DNA from: Bin55 sp965205545
Lineage (GTDB): Bacteria; Pseudomonadota; Gammaproteobacteria; Pseudomonadales; Azotimanducaceae
Length of the DNA: 64,000 nucleotides
Assembly (NCBI GenBank): GCA_965205545.1
Contig: OZ242170.1
Coordinates: 2,232,001 to 2,296,000 of the forward strand
Reading direction: 5' to 3'
Position numbers and translations under genes: made by a program. The number at the start of each line of letters is the position of its first letter. The stretch's first letter is position 1. The notes beneath the pieces were generated by a model. It did not search any database, was not told the origin of the DNA, and worked only from the letters and a program-made list of their open reading frames with translations. Below, piece by piece: positions 9,315-17,253 of this stretch.

Positions 9315-9317
9315 GTG

Positions 9318-11132
9318 CTAACTGGGCTCCGAATCGTCCTGGAGGTACTCTCGCAAGTGCCTAGTTGGCTTCTTGCGCAGCTTGCGAAGAGCCTTGGCCT
9401 CGATTTGGCGAATTCTCTCTCGCGTCACATCAAATCGCTGGCCCACCTCCTCCAAAGTATGGTCGCTGTTCATTCCGATCCCGAAGCGCATCCTTAGCAC
9501 TTTCGCCTCGCGCACCGTCAATTCGGCAAGAACCTCGCCCACGGCTGCTTTGAGTGCATCTCGTTCGGCCATTTCGTTTGGTGGCGCTTCGATTTGATCC
9601 TTGATGAAATCGCCCACATGGGCTTCGTCGTCGTTGCCGACCGAGTCCTCGGTTGAAACGGGTTGTTTCGCGATTTTTTGCACGCGGAGCACCTTGTACT
9701 CGGGCATCTCCATGCGTTTGCCAAGTTCGGAAGCCGTGGGCTCCCTGCCCAATTCTTGGCGCATCTGCCTTTCGATGCGGTTGAGCTTGTTGATCGTCTC
9801 GATCATGTGGACGGGTATACGGATGGTTCGTGCCTGATCCGCTATCGAGCGAGTAATGGCTTGACGAATCCACCAAGTCGCATAGGTAGAAAACTTGTAC
9901 CCGCGGCGGTATTCGAACTTGTCCACCGCCTTCATCAAACCGATGTTGCCTTCTTGAATCAGGTCGAGAAACTGAAGTCCGCGATTGCTGTACTTCTTGG
10001 CAATGGATATCACGAGTCGAAGATTCGCCTGAACCATCGCATTCTTTGCAATGCGGATTTTCTCTTTCCCCTCGTCGATGCGTAGATTCAGTTTCCTGAT
10101 CTCATCCACGTTGAGATTGGACTTGGCGAGGATGAGCTTTAGTTTCTTTTGCGCACGCTCCAAGTCGGGCTTAGCTCGCTCCAGCCGTTTGCTGTAATTG
10201 TGATGCGCTTTGATCTGCCGATTGATCCACGCCATCGACGTTTCGTGTCGCGGAAATTCCTGCAGAAACAATGACCTGGATAGTCCTGCATGGAGACATA
10301 GGTCGAGGATCACTTTTTCTTGATGGCGTATTGTCTCCAGCGCCTCTCTGGGAATATCGACTACGGCTTCCTGATAATCGGGCGTGAGTTTGAACCGAGC
10401 CAGCGTATCCGCCAATAGATTCAAGGCATCCTGACATTCCTTGGACCGTGCCTTGGAGCCTTTGGCAAGCAAGTTTTGGTAGCGAGTGCGAGCGCGTTTC
10501 AAGACAGCGAACTTCTGTTTCGCTAATTTCCTATCGATTCTCTTTCTAGTAATGGGCGAAGGATTTTTGTTAGGTTCACCAACGGTGATTTGCTTGCCTG
10601 GCTTAACGTTTTCCATAGGTTCCAGGTATCCAGCGAGCATTTTTTCCAGACGGTCCTCGTTGTGCAATCGATCGAATTCGTCGATGACGAAATCCACGGT
10701 CCCTGGAAAACAAGCCACAGCTCGAAGCACATCCTGCAATCCTTCTTCAAGGCGCTTGGCGATTTCAACTTCAGCGTCGCGCGTCAAGAGGCCAAAGTGT
10801 CCCATGGCACTCATGTAGAGGCGTGCCGGGTCGGTCGTGCCGCCGACATCGGAATCCACTGCGGCGAGAGCGGCGGCAAGCTCATCTGGATCGAGGTCTT
10901 CGGCAGTCTGGTCAGTTGCCGGCAGAAGATCTTCAGTCTCGGGAGCTAGGTCGCTGACGACGATGCCGTTGTCGTCCAAGATGCCGACGATCTCCATGAA
11001 TTGATCTTGGTCCACACTCTCGGTGGGAAGGTGGTCGTTTATGTCTTCGAACGAGAGGAAACCTTGAGAGCGACCCTTGGCGATCAGTTCCTTGATGCGC
11101 GCCTGGTGGATGTTGTAATCCGTTGTGTGCAT
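9318..11132 (-). CDS. rpoD: RNA polymerase sigma-70 (RpoD-type), paralogue 1, altered region 1.2
   Basis: 604 residues with complete primary-sigma architecture: region 1.1, region 1.2 (about 99-130), a non-conserved insert, region 2 (DLIQEGNIGLMKAVDKFEYRRG, STYATWWIRQAITRSIADQ), region 3 and region 4 with the -35 helix VTRERIRQIEAKALRKLR. Region 1.2 reads YMSAMGHFGLL where primary sigmas have YMREMGxVELL, so the residue equivalent to E. coli Arg103, which faces the promoter discriminator, is Ser108. Regions 2.4 and 4.2 look normal, so -10 and -35 preference should be standard. It stands alone, separated from the dnaG operon by the split tRNA. It is probably an alternative group 1/2 sigma with altered promoter kinetics, which is an inference. 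Confidence 0.93.
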   Translation of the reverse strand: MHTTDYNIHQARIKELIAKGRSQGFLSFEDINDHLPTESVDQDQFMEIVGILDDNGIVVSDLAPETEDLLPATDQTAEDLDPDELAAALAAVDSDVGGTTDPARLYMSAMGHFGLLTRDAEVEIAKRLEEGLQDVLRAVACFPGTVDFVIDEFDRLHNEDRLEKMLAGYLEPMENVKPGKQITVGEPNKNPSPITRKRIDRKLAKQKFAVLKRARTRYQNLLAKGSKARSKECQDALNLLADTLARFKLTPDYQEAVVDIPREALETIRHQEKVILDLCLHAGLSRSLFLQEFPRHETSMAWINRQIKAHHNYSKRLERAKPDLERAQKKLKLILAKSNLNVDEIRKLNLRIDEGKEKIRIAKNAMVQANLRLVISIAKKYSNRGLQFLDLIQEGNIGLMKAVDKFEYRRGYKFSTYATWWIRQAITRSIADQARTIRIPVHMIETINKLNRIERQMRQELGREPTASELGKRMEMPEYKVLRVQKIAKQPVSTEDSVGNDDEAHVGDFIKDQIEAPPNEMAERDALKAAVGEVLAELTVREAKVLRMRFGIGMNSDHTLEEVGQRFDVTRERIRQIEAKALRKLRKKPTRHLREYLQDDSEPS

Positions 11133-11289
11133 GCGGTCACGCTCGGCAAATTGGCATTGCCATTACTTTGGTATCTTAGCACAATGGATTTTGCGAGATT
11201 GGGGGCGAGATCGCTGACGAAATTTGCGAACCATTTCATCGCTTCCCGATCCAGTCCGCCACTCTTGATACGCTAAAATTCCTGCTACA

Positions 11290-11650
11290 GGGCCCATAGC
11301 TCAGTTGGTTAGAGCAGTGGACTCATCAAATGGTGCGCTTCGCGCGAAATCGCGAAGATGAACGGGATGAATTCAGGGAAACCTGTCGCAGCGACGAGCA
11401 GCCACGGCAACCCTGAGCCAAGTCAGCGGTACACCGCTGAAAGGTGCAGAGACTACCTGAGAACTGGATTGTCTACGAGTCAGTCCGAGCGTTCTTAATT
11501 ACAGGCTAGAGCGTCCCGCACCCCTACCGACCGCACTCGGTAGGTAAGGGTGGTGAGATAGTCCGCGCCGATGGGAAACCATCGGAAAGTCCAATTTCGG
11601 TTGGACCGTGAATCCATAGGTCCCAGGTTCGAGTCCTGGTGGGCCCACCA
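11290..11650 (+). tRNA. tRNA-Ile2 (CAU anticodon), split by a group I intron
   Basis: The exons are 11290-11326 and 11611-11650 and join to a 77-nt cloverleaf with encoded CCA. The acceptor stem is seven pairs (GGGCCCA with TGGGCCC), the D stem is GCTC/GAGC, the anticodon stem is GTGGA/TCCAT, the loop is CTCATAA and the T stem is CCAGG/CCTGG. The anticodon CAU could mean Met or lysidine-modified Ile. Ile2 is preferred because pairs C4-G69 and C5-G68, which TilS recognises, are present, and because E. coli ileX also lies beside rpoD. A TAAAAT -10-like box is at 11274-11279. The intron separates anticodon position 36 from position 37. Confidence 0.9.
11327..11610 (+). ncRNA. Group I self-splicing intron in the tRNA-Ile2 anticodon loop
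   Basis: The four conserved elements are legible: P near 11370-11384 (TTCAGGGAAACC), Q at 11409-11422 (AACCCTGAGCCAAG), R at 11442-11456 (AGGTGCAGAGACTA) and S at 11554-11564 (TGAGATAGTCC). Hand folding gives P1 of 3 bp with a U-G splice-site wobble to GTG at 11333-11335, P2 11338-11344/11351-11357, P3 11363-11369/11512-11518, P4 11372-11378/11411-11417, P6 11423-11429/11434-11440, P7 11451-11455/11559-11563, P8 within 11519-11552, P9 11568-11574/11579-11585 with a GAAA loop, and a last hairpin 11589-11594/11601-11606. The terminal G is 11610. There is no endonuclease frame. The insertion site and 3-bp P1 resemble the Azoarcus tRNA-Ile intron. Confidence 0.92.
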
Positions 11651-11661
11651 GACGCCAATAC

Positions 11662-11693
11662 GGAAAAGCCGACGCTAAAACGTCGGCTTTTCC
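11662..11693. terminator. Bidirectional hairpin terminator after split tRNA and sigma paralogue 2
   Basis: A perfect 13-bp inverted repeat (GGAAAAGCCGACG at 11662-11674, CGTCGGCTTTTCC at 11681-11693) encloses a 6-nt loop. Its A-rich and T-rich flanks place a T run on the 3' side of the stem on either strand. It lies 11 nt past the tRNA CCA end and 32 nt past the stop of the second rpoD paralogue, so it can terminate both convergent units. Confidence 0.82.
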
Positions 11694-11725
11694 TTGAATA
11701 GCAATTGCTATCTAGAGATTTGCAG

Positions 11726-13507
11726 CTAGGAGTCCCACACCTTTAGGTGAACGCGCAGCTTGCGAAGCGCTTTGGCTTCGATTTGGCGTATTCGTTCGCG
11801 GGTGACGTTTAGCACACGACCCACTTCCTCCAGTGTGAACTCGCTGTTCTGGCCTATGCCGAATCTCATTCGCAGCACTTTGGCCTCTCTAACCGTGAGG
11901 ATTCCCAACTTGGCATCGATGTCTTCCTTCAGCTTGTCGTCCTCGGTTGAATCCATGGGAGATGCTTTGTCTTGGTCCTTGAGGAAGTCGCCAATGTTGC
12001 TGTCCTCGTCTTCGCCAATGGGCGAGTCCGTCGACACGGGCTGGATGCTGATTCCTTGAATGTGCCGTACCTTGTCGCTTGTTATGCTCATGCGCACCGC
12101 GAGTTCTTCTGGCGTTGGATCGCGTCCGAGCTCCTGGAGCATCTGACGATAGATCCGATTTAGCTTGTTGACCAAATCAAACATGTGCACCGGAATTCGA
12201 ATGGTGCGGGATTGGTCGGAAATTGAACGGGTTATCGCTTGGCGGATCCACCAAGTCGCATAGGTCGAAAACTTGTAGCCGCGACGGTATTCGAACTTGT
12301 CGACAGCTTTCATCAACCCAATGTTTCCCTCCTGGATCAGATCAAGGAACTGCAGTCCGCGATTGTTGTATTTCTTGGCAATGGAGATGACCAAACGAAG
12401 GTTGGCTTCAACCATTTCCTTTTTCGCATGCCTGGTCTTGGCTTCACCCAAGGTGATTCTTCGATCAATGTCCTTCAATTCGGCAACTGTCAAGCCGGTC
12501 GCGCTCAGAATGGCTTTGATCTTTCTCTGAGCTCGAAGGATTTCCGGTCGTCGACGCACGAGCTTGCGACTGTAGGGTCGGTTCGCCTTGATCAAACGGT
12601 CGATCCACGCGATCGATATTCGTTTTCGCTCAAAATCCTTGTCCAGCTCTTCCAAGGGCATTCCGATCTGTCGGCAGTGCCTGACAATCAGTCTTTCCTG
12701 GGTTCCAACGATGTCCATCGCTTCCCGCGGCTTGGCTACTAGTCGCTCGTGGTGGACCGGAACGAGCTTGAAGCGTGAAAACACGTCTGCCAGCGTTTCA
12801 AGTTGATCCTGGGAGGCTCGAGTGCGTCGATTTCCTTCCTCTTTGACTATTCGTCGGTACTTGTTTCTGGCTCGCTTCAGTGCATTGAAGCGTTTCTTGG
12901 CTTGAACTACGTCAGGTCCTTTGCTTTTGGTTGTAGTTGTGCCGTTGGTCTTAGTTGCGTCGATCACAGGTGCTCGGGGAACCTGCTCCGTGGGGTCGAG
13001 ATAACCGACAAGCAAGGTCTCGAGCCGACCAATTTCAGTTGCATTGTCATAGGCATCGAGAAGAAGGTCGACTGTGCCGGGAAAATACGCAACCGCGGAC
13101 AAGACGTCTCGCATTCCTTCTTCAATTTTCTTGGCAATTTCGATCTCCTGCTCGCGATTCAGAAGTTCGACGCTTCCCATTTCGCGCATATAGATGCGGG
13201 CGGGGTCTGTTGTTCGTCCCGCTTCCGATTCAACTGCTGCAAGTGCAGCCGCGGCTTCATCGGCTTCCAGATCGTCAGTCGTGCTTTCGCTGCTTGTCAG
13301 CAGATCCTCCGCGTCGGGAGGAGTGTCTCCCACACGGATTCCGAGATCAAGCAGATAGGAGATGATTTCTTCAATTCGCTCATCTTCCGCAGAATCATCG
13401 GGCAGATGGTCGATGATTTCGGCAAAGGTCAAGTACCCCTGTTCTCGCCCTTTGTCGATGAGTTCGGTGACGCGAGTTTGCTGAATTTCAGTGGTTACGG
13501 TCTGCAT
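11726..13507 (-). CDS. rpoD: RNA polymerase sigma-70 (RpoD), paralogue 2, last gene of MMS operon
   Basis: 593 residues with full primary-sigma architecture. Region 1.2 is canonical (YMREMGSVELL, Arg108 equivalent to E. coli Arg103), as are region 2 (YKFSTYATWWIRQAITRSISDQ) and the region 4.2 helix VTRERIRQIEAKALRKLR. The end is short: after LRKLR only eight residues follow (VHLKVWDS), whereas RpoD usually has about 14 more with a HPSRS motif. A late frameshift cannot be excluded. Because it follows dnaG in the conserved rpsU-yqeY-dnaG-rpoD order, this is the better candidate for the housekeeping sigma. It is similar to paralogue 1 throughout but clearly diverged from it. Confidence 0.94.
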   Translation of the reverse strand: MQTVTTEIQQTRVTELIDKGREQGYLTFAEIIDHLPDDSAEDERIEEIISYLLDLGIRVGDTPPDAEDLLTSSESTTDDLEADEAAAALAAVESEAGRTTDPARIYMREMGSVELLNREQEIEIAKKIEEGMRDVLSAVAYFPGTVDLLLDAYDNATEIGRLETLLVGYLDPTEQVPRAPVIDATKTNGTTTTKSKGPDVVQAKKRFNALKRARNKYRRIVKEEGNRRTRASQDQLETLADVFSRFKLVPVHHERLVAKPREAMDIVGTQERLIVRHCRQIGMPLEELDKDFERKRISIAWIDRLIKANRPYSRKLVRRRPEILRAQRKIKAILSATGLTVAELKDIDRRITLGEAKTRHAKKEMVEANLRLVISIAKKYNNRGLQFLDLIQEGNIGLMKAVDKFEYRRGYKFSTYATWWIRQAITRSISDQSRTIRIPVHMFDLVNKLNRIYRQMLQELGRDPTPEELAVRMSITSDKVRHIQGISIQPVSTDSPIGEDEDSNIGDFLKDQDKASPMDSTEDDKLKEDIDAKLGILTVREAKVLRMRFGIGQNSEFTLEEVGRVLNVTRERIRQIEAKALRKLRVHLKVWDS

Positions 13508-13591
13508 AACACTCCATGCTCAATAGTTGCTAGTCATCACGGCGCTAAAAACGCCATGGCAGATTTTGATTTCGGCCGCCAAGCGGCCATG

Positions 13592-15370
13592 TCACTCCAC
13601 ACTTGGCCGGGAGTGATCGACGTCGGACGCGTTGCCCTCCTTGAGTATGTCTTTGTAGACTTTGCCGGCCTCCGGCGTGGTTTCCGTAGGCACGCGCTTG
13701 CGACGTTCGTTGGTTTCGAGCCTGTAAACAATGGCTCCGAGAGCGTCGATAGGTCCGTCTCCCAATGCTTCCCCTCGAATATCCGGTCGCGGCTCGGCCG
13801 CAAACTTGGAGAGGACATCTTGCTCTCTTGAACCAGAATATGATGCCAAAACCTCCGAAAAGTTCCCCAATTCATCATCACGGATTCTGCATACGACTTC
13901 ACACAAGAACGACTCCTTGCGCCATGCTCTGCAGGTAGCCAGCAAGTCGTCTGGAATCCTTCGGACAAATGCAAAGTCGTGGGCGAGAACCGTGAAGACA
14001 TTTCGTTCACCTCTAGTCAACCTGATGTCGTTGCGCCGAGCGGATTCTCGACTTCGGTCATCGGTTCGTCGGTTGTTGAATCGTTTCGAATAGCCAACTC
14101 CGTGGATGTCCTTGATCGACATCTTGACTATGTCGGAGAGGCGACTGAACATTGCCTGCTGATATGTTTCGTAGGATATGGCACGAATGTGTGGCAGTGC
14201 TTGTTCCACTACCTGAACTCGGGCCTCCACGCCGCTTACATCCACGCCTTCTGTCAATTCGCGGAAAAAGTAGTCAGAGGCGGGTTCGGCTTTGTCCAGC
14301 AGTGCTTGAAATTCCTCAGCGCCATGTTGCCGAACGAATGAATCGGGATCGTGATTTTCTGGCAGAAGGACTATTCGAATGGTCATTCCCTTCCTAAGGC
14401 AGGAGAATCCCGTGGTCACGGCCCGCCACGCAGCCTTTCTTCCGGCTTCGTCTCCATCAAAGCAGCAAACGATTTCCGGCGCGTATCGTCTAGCGACGAG
14501 GAATTGATCTTCGGTTAGCGCAGTGCCGAGAGGTGCGATGGCATAGGGAAATCCATGTTGCGCAAGGGTGACCACATCCATATAGCCTTCCACAACGAGC
14601 AATCTGGTCAGTCGCTGATTCGCCTTCTTGGCTTCATGCAGACCGTAGAGTTCGCGTCCCTTCTTGTACAAGGGAGACTGGGGAGAATTTATGTACTTGG
14701 GAATGGAGTCCCGATCAAGAACACGACCACCGAACCCAATGACTCGACCTCGAGTGTTTCGGATGGGAAACATTACGCGATTTCGAAACAGATCGAAAGG
14801 AGGTCTGTCGTCCTTCTTCACGAGCAAACCGCAACTGACGAGAACGTCCTCCTTAATGTGGGAGAGATGCGACTTCAACGCGCCGAATGAATCGGGAGCG
14901 AAACCGATGCGATAGAGATCAATGGTTTCTTCCTGAAGTCCACGGGAGATCAGGTATTCCTTGGTTGATTTGCTGGAACGCAATGACTCTCGAAAGAACG
15001 TCTCAGCCTGCTCCATTGCGGAATACATGGAGTTGTAGCGCGCCAGTTGCTCGTCGGACATCCGGCTACTTCGATCAACAGGCATCTTCATGCCGGTAAT
15101 GCGAGCTAGTTCTTCTACCGCTTCAGGAAAGGTCATGTTTCTCGTGTTCATTACGAAGTCGATCATGGACCCGTGAGCATTGCAGCCGAAGCAGTGGTAC
15201 GTTCCGTCGTCCGGATAGACGTGAAACGAAGGAGTCTTTTCTTGATGAAAGGGACACTTGCCCTTGTAGGACTTGCCCGCGCGTTCCAAAGAGACTCGAT
15301 CGCCGACCAAATGCACGGCATCGACACGCACTCTTAGATCGTCGAGGAATTGCTGGGTGAATTGGACCAT
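13592..15370 (-). CDS. dnaG: DNA primase
   Basis: 592 residues. The N-terminal CHC2 zinc ribbon uses Cys39, His42, Cys60 and Cys63. The TOPRIM core shows LLVVEGYMDV (catalytic Glu) and CCFDGDEAGRKAA (metal-binding Asp pair). The C-terminal ~150 residues form the DnaB-interacting domain, which is poorly conserved. The enzyme makes RNA primers at the replication fork. It lies between yqeY and rpoD in the macromolecular-synthesis operon, 84 nt before the sigma gene, where an RNA processing site exists in E. coli. Confidence 0.96.
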   Translation of the reverse strand: MVQFTQQFLDDLRVRVDAVHLVGDRVSLERAGKSYKGKCPFHQEKTPSFHVYPDDGTYHCFGCNAHGSMIDFVMNTRNMTFPEAVEELARITGMKMPVDRSSRMSDEQLARYNSMYSAMEQAETFFRESLRSSKSTKEYLISRGLQEETIDLYRIGFAPDSFGALKSHLSHIKEDVLVSCGLLVKKDDRPPFDLFRNRVMFPIRNTRGRVIGFGGRVLDRDSIPKYINSPQSPLYKKGRELYGLHEAKKANQRLTRLLVVEGYMDVVTLAQHGFPYAIAPLGTALTEDQFLVARRYAPEIVCCFDGDEAGRKAAWRAVTTGFSCLRKGMTIRIVLLPENHDPDSFVRQHGAEEFQALLDKAEPASDYFFRELTEGVDVSGVEARVQVVEQALPHIRAISYETYQQAMFSRLSDIVKMSIKDIHGVGYSKRFNNRRTDDRSRESARRNDIRLTRGERNVFTVLAHDFAFVRRIPDDLLATCRAWRKESFLCEVVCRIRDDELGNFSEVLASYSGSREQDVLSKFAAEPRPDIRGEALGDGPIDALGAIVYRLETNERRKRVPTETTPEAGKVYKDILKEGNASDVDHSRPSVE

Positions 15371-15393
15371 GCTGAATTGCAGACGTGTTGAAA

Positions 15394-15846
15394 TCAGCCG
15401 GCCAGCTTCTCGCGAACCAATGCACTGACTCGAGACATGTCAGCGCGACCAGCCAAAGTCTCGGTTAATTTTCGCATGATTTGCCCCATTTGTTTCATGT
15501 CACTTGCACCTAATTCGCCACATGCCTTGTCAATCTGGTTCCTTATCTCTGCATCGTCCAGTTGCTGCGGGGTAAACGTTTCGATGACTTCAATCTCGTA
15601 TTCCTCTTGCTGAGCAAGATCGTTTCGATTAGCTTGCGCGTACTGTTCAGCCGACGATTTGCGCTGCTTGATCATGCGGTTCAAGACAGCCAGGACGTCC
15701 GAATCAGTCAAGTCATCGGTGCTAGCAATTTGGGCTTGCTTGATTTCAGCGTTGATTAGTCGCAGGACGGCAAGTTGCTTGCGCTCGCGCGAGCGCACTG
15801 CCATGCGCGTAGATTCGGATATGCGATCCTGCAAACTAGATGCCAT
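15394..15846 (-). CDS. yqeY: GatB/YqeY domain protein
   Basis: 150 residues, all-helical, with the YqeY signature (LRLINAEIKQAQI near the N-terminus and IETFTPQQLDDAEI in the middle, ending in a MGQIMRKL helix). The domain is shared with the C-terminal tRNA-binding part of GatB, but free-standing YqeY has no proven function; a role near tRNA amidation or translation is often suggested. It sits between rpsU and dnaG, as in many bacteria. Confidence 0.92.
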   Translation of the reverse strand: MASSLQDRISESTRMAVRSRERKQLAVLRLINAEIKQAQIASTDDLTDSDVLAVLNRMIKQRKSSAEQYAQANRNDLAQQEEYEIEVIETFTPQQLDDAEIRNQIDKACGELGASDMKQMGQIMRKLTETLAGRADMSRVSALVREKLAG

Positions 15847-15895
15847 GGAATGTCTGGTCTTGTGATCTCAACGTGCTAGTTGAGACGGAAGTAGT

Positions 15896-16111
15896 TCAGT
15901 GAAGTCGCTCGAAGCGACGAGCTTCTCGTTGTAATTTCTTCAGGTGACGCTTCACGGCCGCCGCATTTTTTCGTTTGCGCACGGTTGTCGGTTTCTCGTA
16001 GTATTCTCGGCGCCGCGCTTCCGACAACACGCCTGCTTTTTCGCAAGCGCGCTTGAAGCGGCGAAGCGCCAGATCGAAGGGCTCGTTGTCTCTAACTTTG
16101 ACCGAGGGCAT
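15896..16111 (-). CDS. rpsU: 30S ribosomal protein S21
   Basis: 71 residues starting MPSVKVRDNEPFDLALRRFK and ending in an Arg/Lys-rich helix, as expected for bS21, which helps mRNA pairing near the 16S 3' end. The ATG at 16111 is preceded by AAGAGG about 8 nt upstream; a longer in-frame extension to 16165 is rejected because S21 always begins MP.VKV. It is the first gene of the rpsU-yqeY-dnaG-rpoD operon. The divergent neighbour is argC rather than the usual tsaD. Confidence 0.97.
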   Translation of the reverse strand: MPSVKVRDNEPFDLALRRFKRACEKAGVLSEARRREYYEKPTTVRKRKNAAAVKRHLKKLQREARRFERLH

Positions 16112-16314
16112 TCGGCATCCTCTTGCGTGGGGCGGGGATTTTACAACGATCCCCCTCAAATGCAAACTTTATGCGCGACTAGCTTCTTGGATTGTGTGCG
16201 CATGTGATAGACAACAACCGCTAGTGCAATCATCGTCGCGTCGTGAAGTTGCCACTAGGTCGAACCAAAGAGTTGCATAAAATCCCGTTCCACACGCGAG
16301 CGACCGAGCGCAAC

Positions 16315-17253
16315 ATGTCCGCCCAAGTCTACATCGATGGTCACGAAGGCACTACAGGTCTCTTGCTACACAAAGAACTTGCAAGTCGGAGTGATATCGA
16401 CCTTCTGTCCATTGATCCAGCATCGCGAAAGGACCCTATTGCCAAGAAGGACATTTTTCGACAAGCTGATGTAGTTGTCCTCTGTTTGCCGGATCCAGCA
16501 GCCAAGGAAGCGGTCTCGTTAACCGCGGAGACTAAGTATCTCGATGCAAGTACAGCGCATCGAGTCAAAGAGGGCTGGGTCTACGGACTTCCGGAACTGG
16601 GAGCAGGCCAACGCGACAAAATCGCACGGGCTCGGTGCGTAAGCAATCCTGGTTGTTATCCAACGGGTTTCCTCCTATCCATACGGCCACTGATTGACGA
16701 AGGATTGCTGCCGTGCAGCGCACTTGTTCGTACCCACGCGATCTCGGGCTACTCGGGTGGCGGAAAGAAGTTGATTGGGAGATATGAGGAGAAGGGATCA
16801 CACCAGACAGAAGGACGACCTTATGCATTAGGTCTCCAACACAAACACGTTGCCGAGATGCACGCGTATTCTGGTCTAGACAATCCCCCGTTGTTTGAGC
16901 CAATGGTGGGTGGCTTCTACAAGGGCATGCTGGTTCAGACACCATTGTTCGCACAGGAATTGAAGGGCTATAGTGGCCCTGAAAGCGTGTTGGATGCCTT
17001 TCGTCGAAAGTATGAGACAGAGCCTTTCGTGAAGATTTGCTCGTCAGAACACCCGGATGTTCTTGACAACGGTTTCCTTTCGCCACAGGAGTGCAATGGA
17101 TCAAATCGTGTTGAGTTGTTTGCGTTTGGTCACGAGCATCAAGTTACGGTCATCGCACGTTTGGACAACCTTGGAAAAGGCGCCGCGCTAGCAGCTGTGC
17201 AAAACTTAAACCTAATGCTTGGTCTACCTGAAGAAACGGGATTGGAATCATGA
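16315..17253 (+). CDS. argC: N-acetyl-gamma-glutamyl-phosphate reductase, type 2
   Basis: About 312 residues, the length of the short (type 2) ArgC class. The N-terminal Rossmann part has DGHEGTTGLLL, and the catalytic Cys114 lies in SNPGCYPTG. The C-terminal part has HKHVAEM. It reduces N-acetylglutamyl phosphate with NADPH in the third step of arginine synthesis. ATG 16315 (MSAQVYIDG) is preferred over an upstream in-frame ATG at 16243 because the extra residues do not match the family. It is translationally coupled (ATGA overlap) to an aminotransferase. No other arg genes are in the window. Confidence 0.93.
   Translation: MSAQVYIDGHEGTTGLLLHKELASRSDIDLLSIDPASRKDPIAKKDIFRQADVVVLCLPDPAAKEAVSLTAETKYLDASTAHRVKEGWVYGLPELGAGQRDKIARARCVSNPGCYPTGFLLSIRPLIDEGLLPCSALVRTHAISGYSGGGKKLIGRYEEKGSHQTEGRPYALGLQHKHVAEMHAYSGLDNPPLFEPMVGGFYKGMLVQTPLFAQELKGYSGPESVLDAFRRKYETEPFVKICSSEHPDVLDNGFLSPQECNGSNRVELFAFGHEHQVTVIARLDNLGKGAALAAVQNLNLMLGLPEETGLES

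Noticed and set aside
11327..11610. Group II intron or archaeal-type tRNA intron
   Set aside because: No domain V-like hairpin or bulge-helix-bulge; P, Q, R, S and terminal G fit group I.
11290..11650. Elongator or initiator tRNA-Met
   Set aside because: The first pair G1-C72 rules out a normal initiator, and C4-G69/C5-G68 plus the position near rpoD favour Ile2; an elongator Met identity is not fully excluded.
12803..13831. 342-residue plus-strand open frame opposite rpoD paralogue 2 and dnaG
   Set aside because: Low-complexity shadow of two well-identified genes, no recognisable protein.
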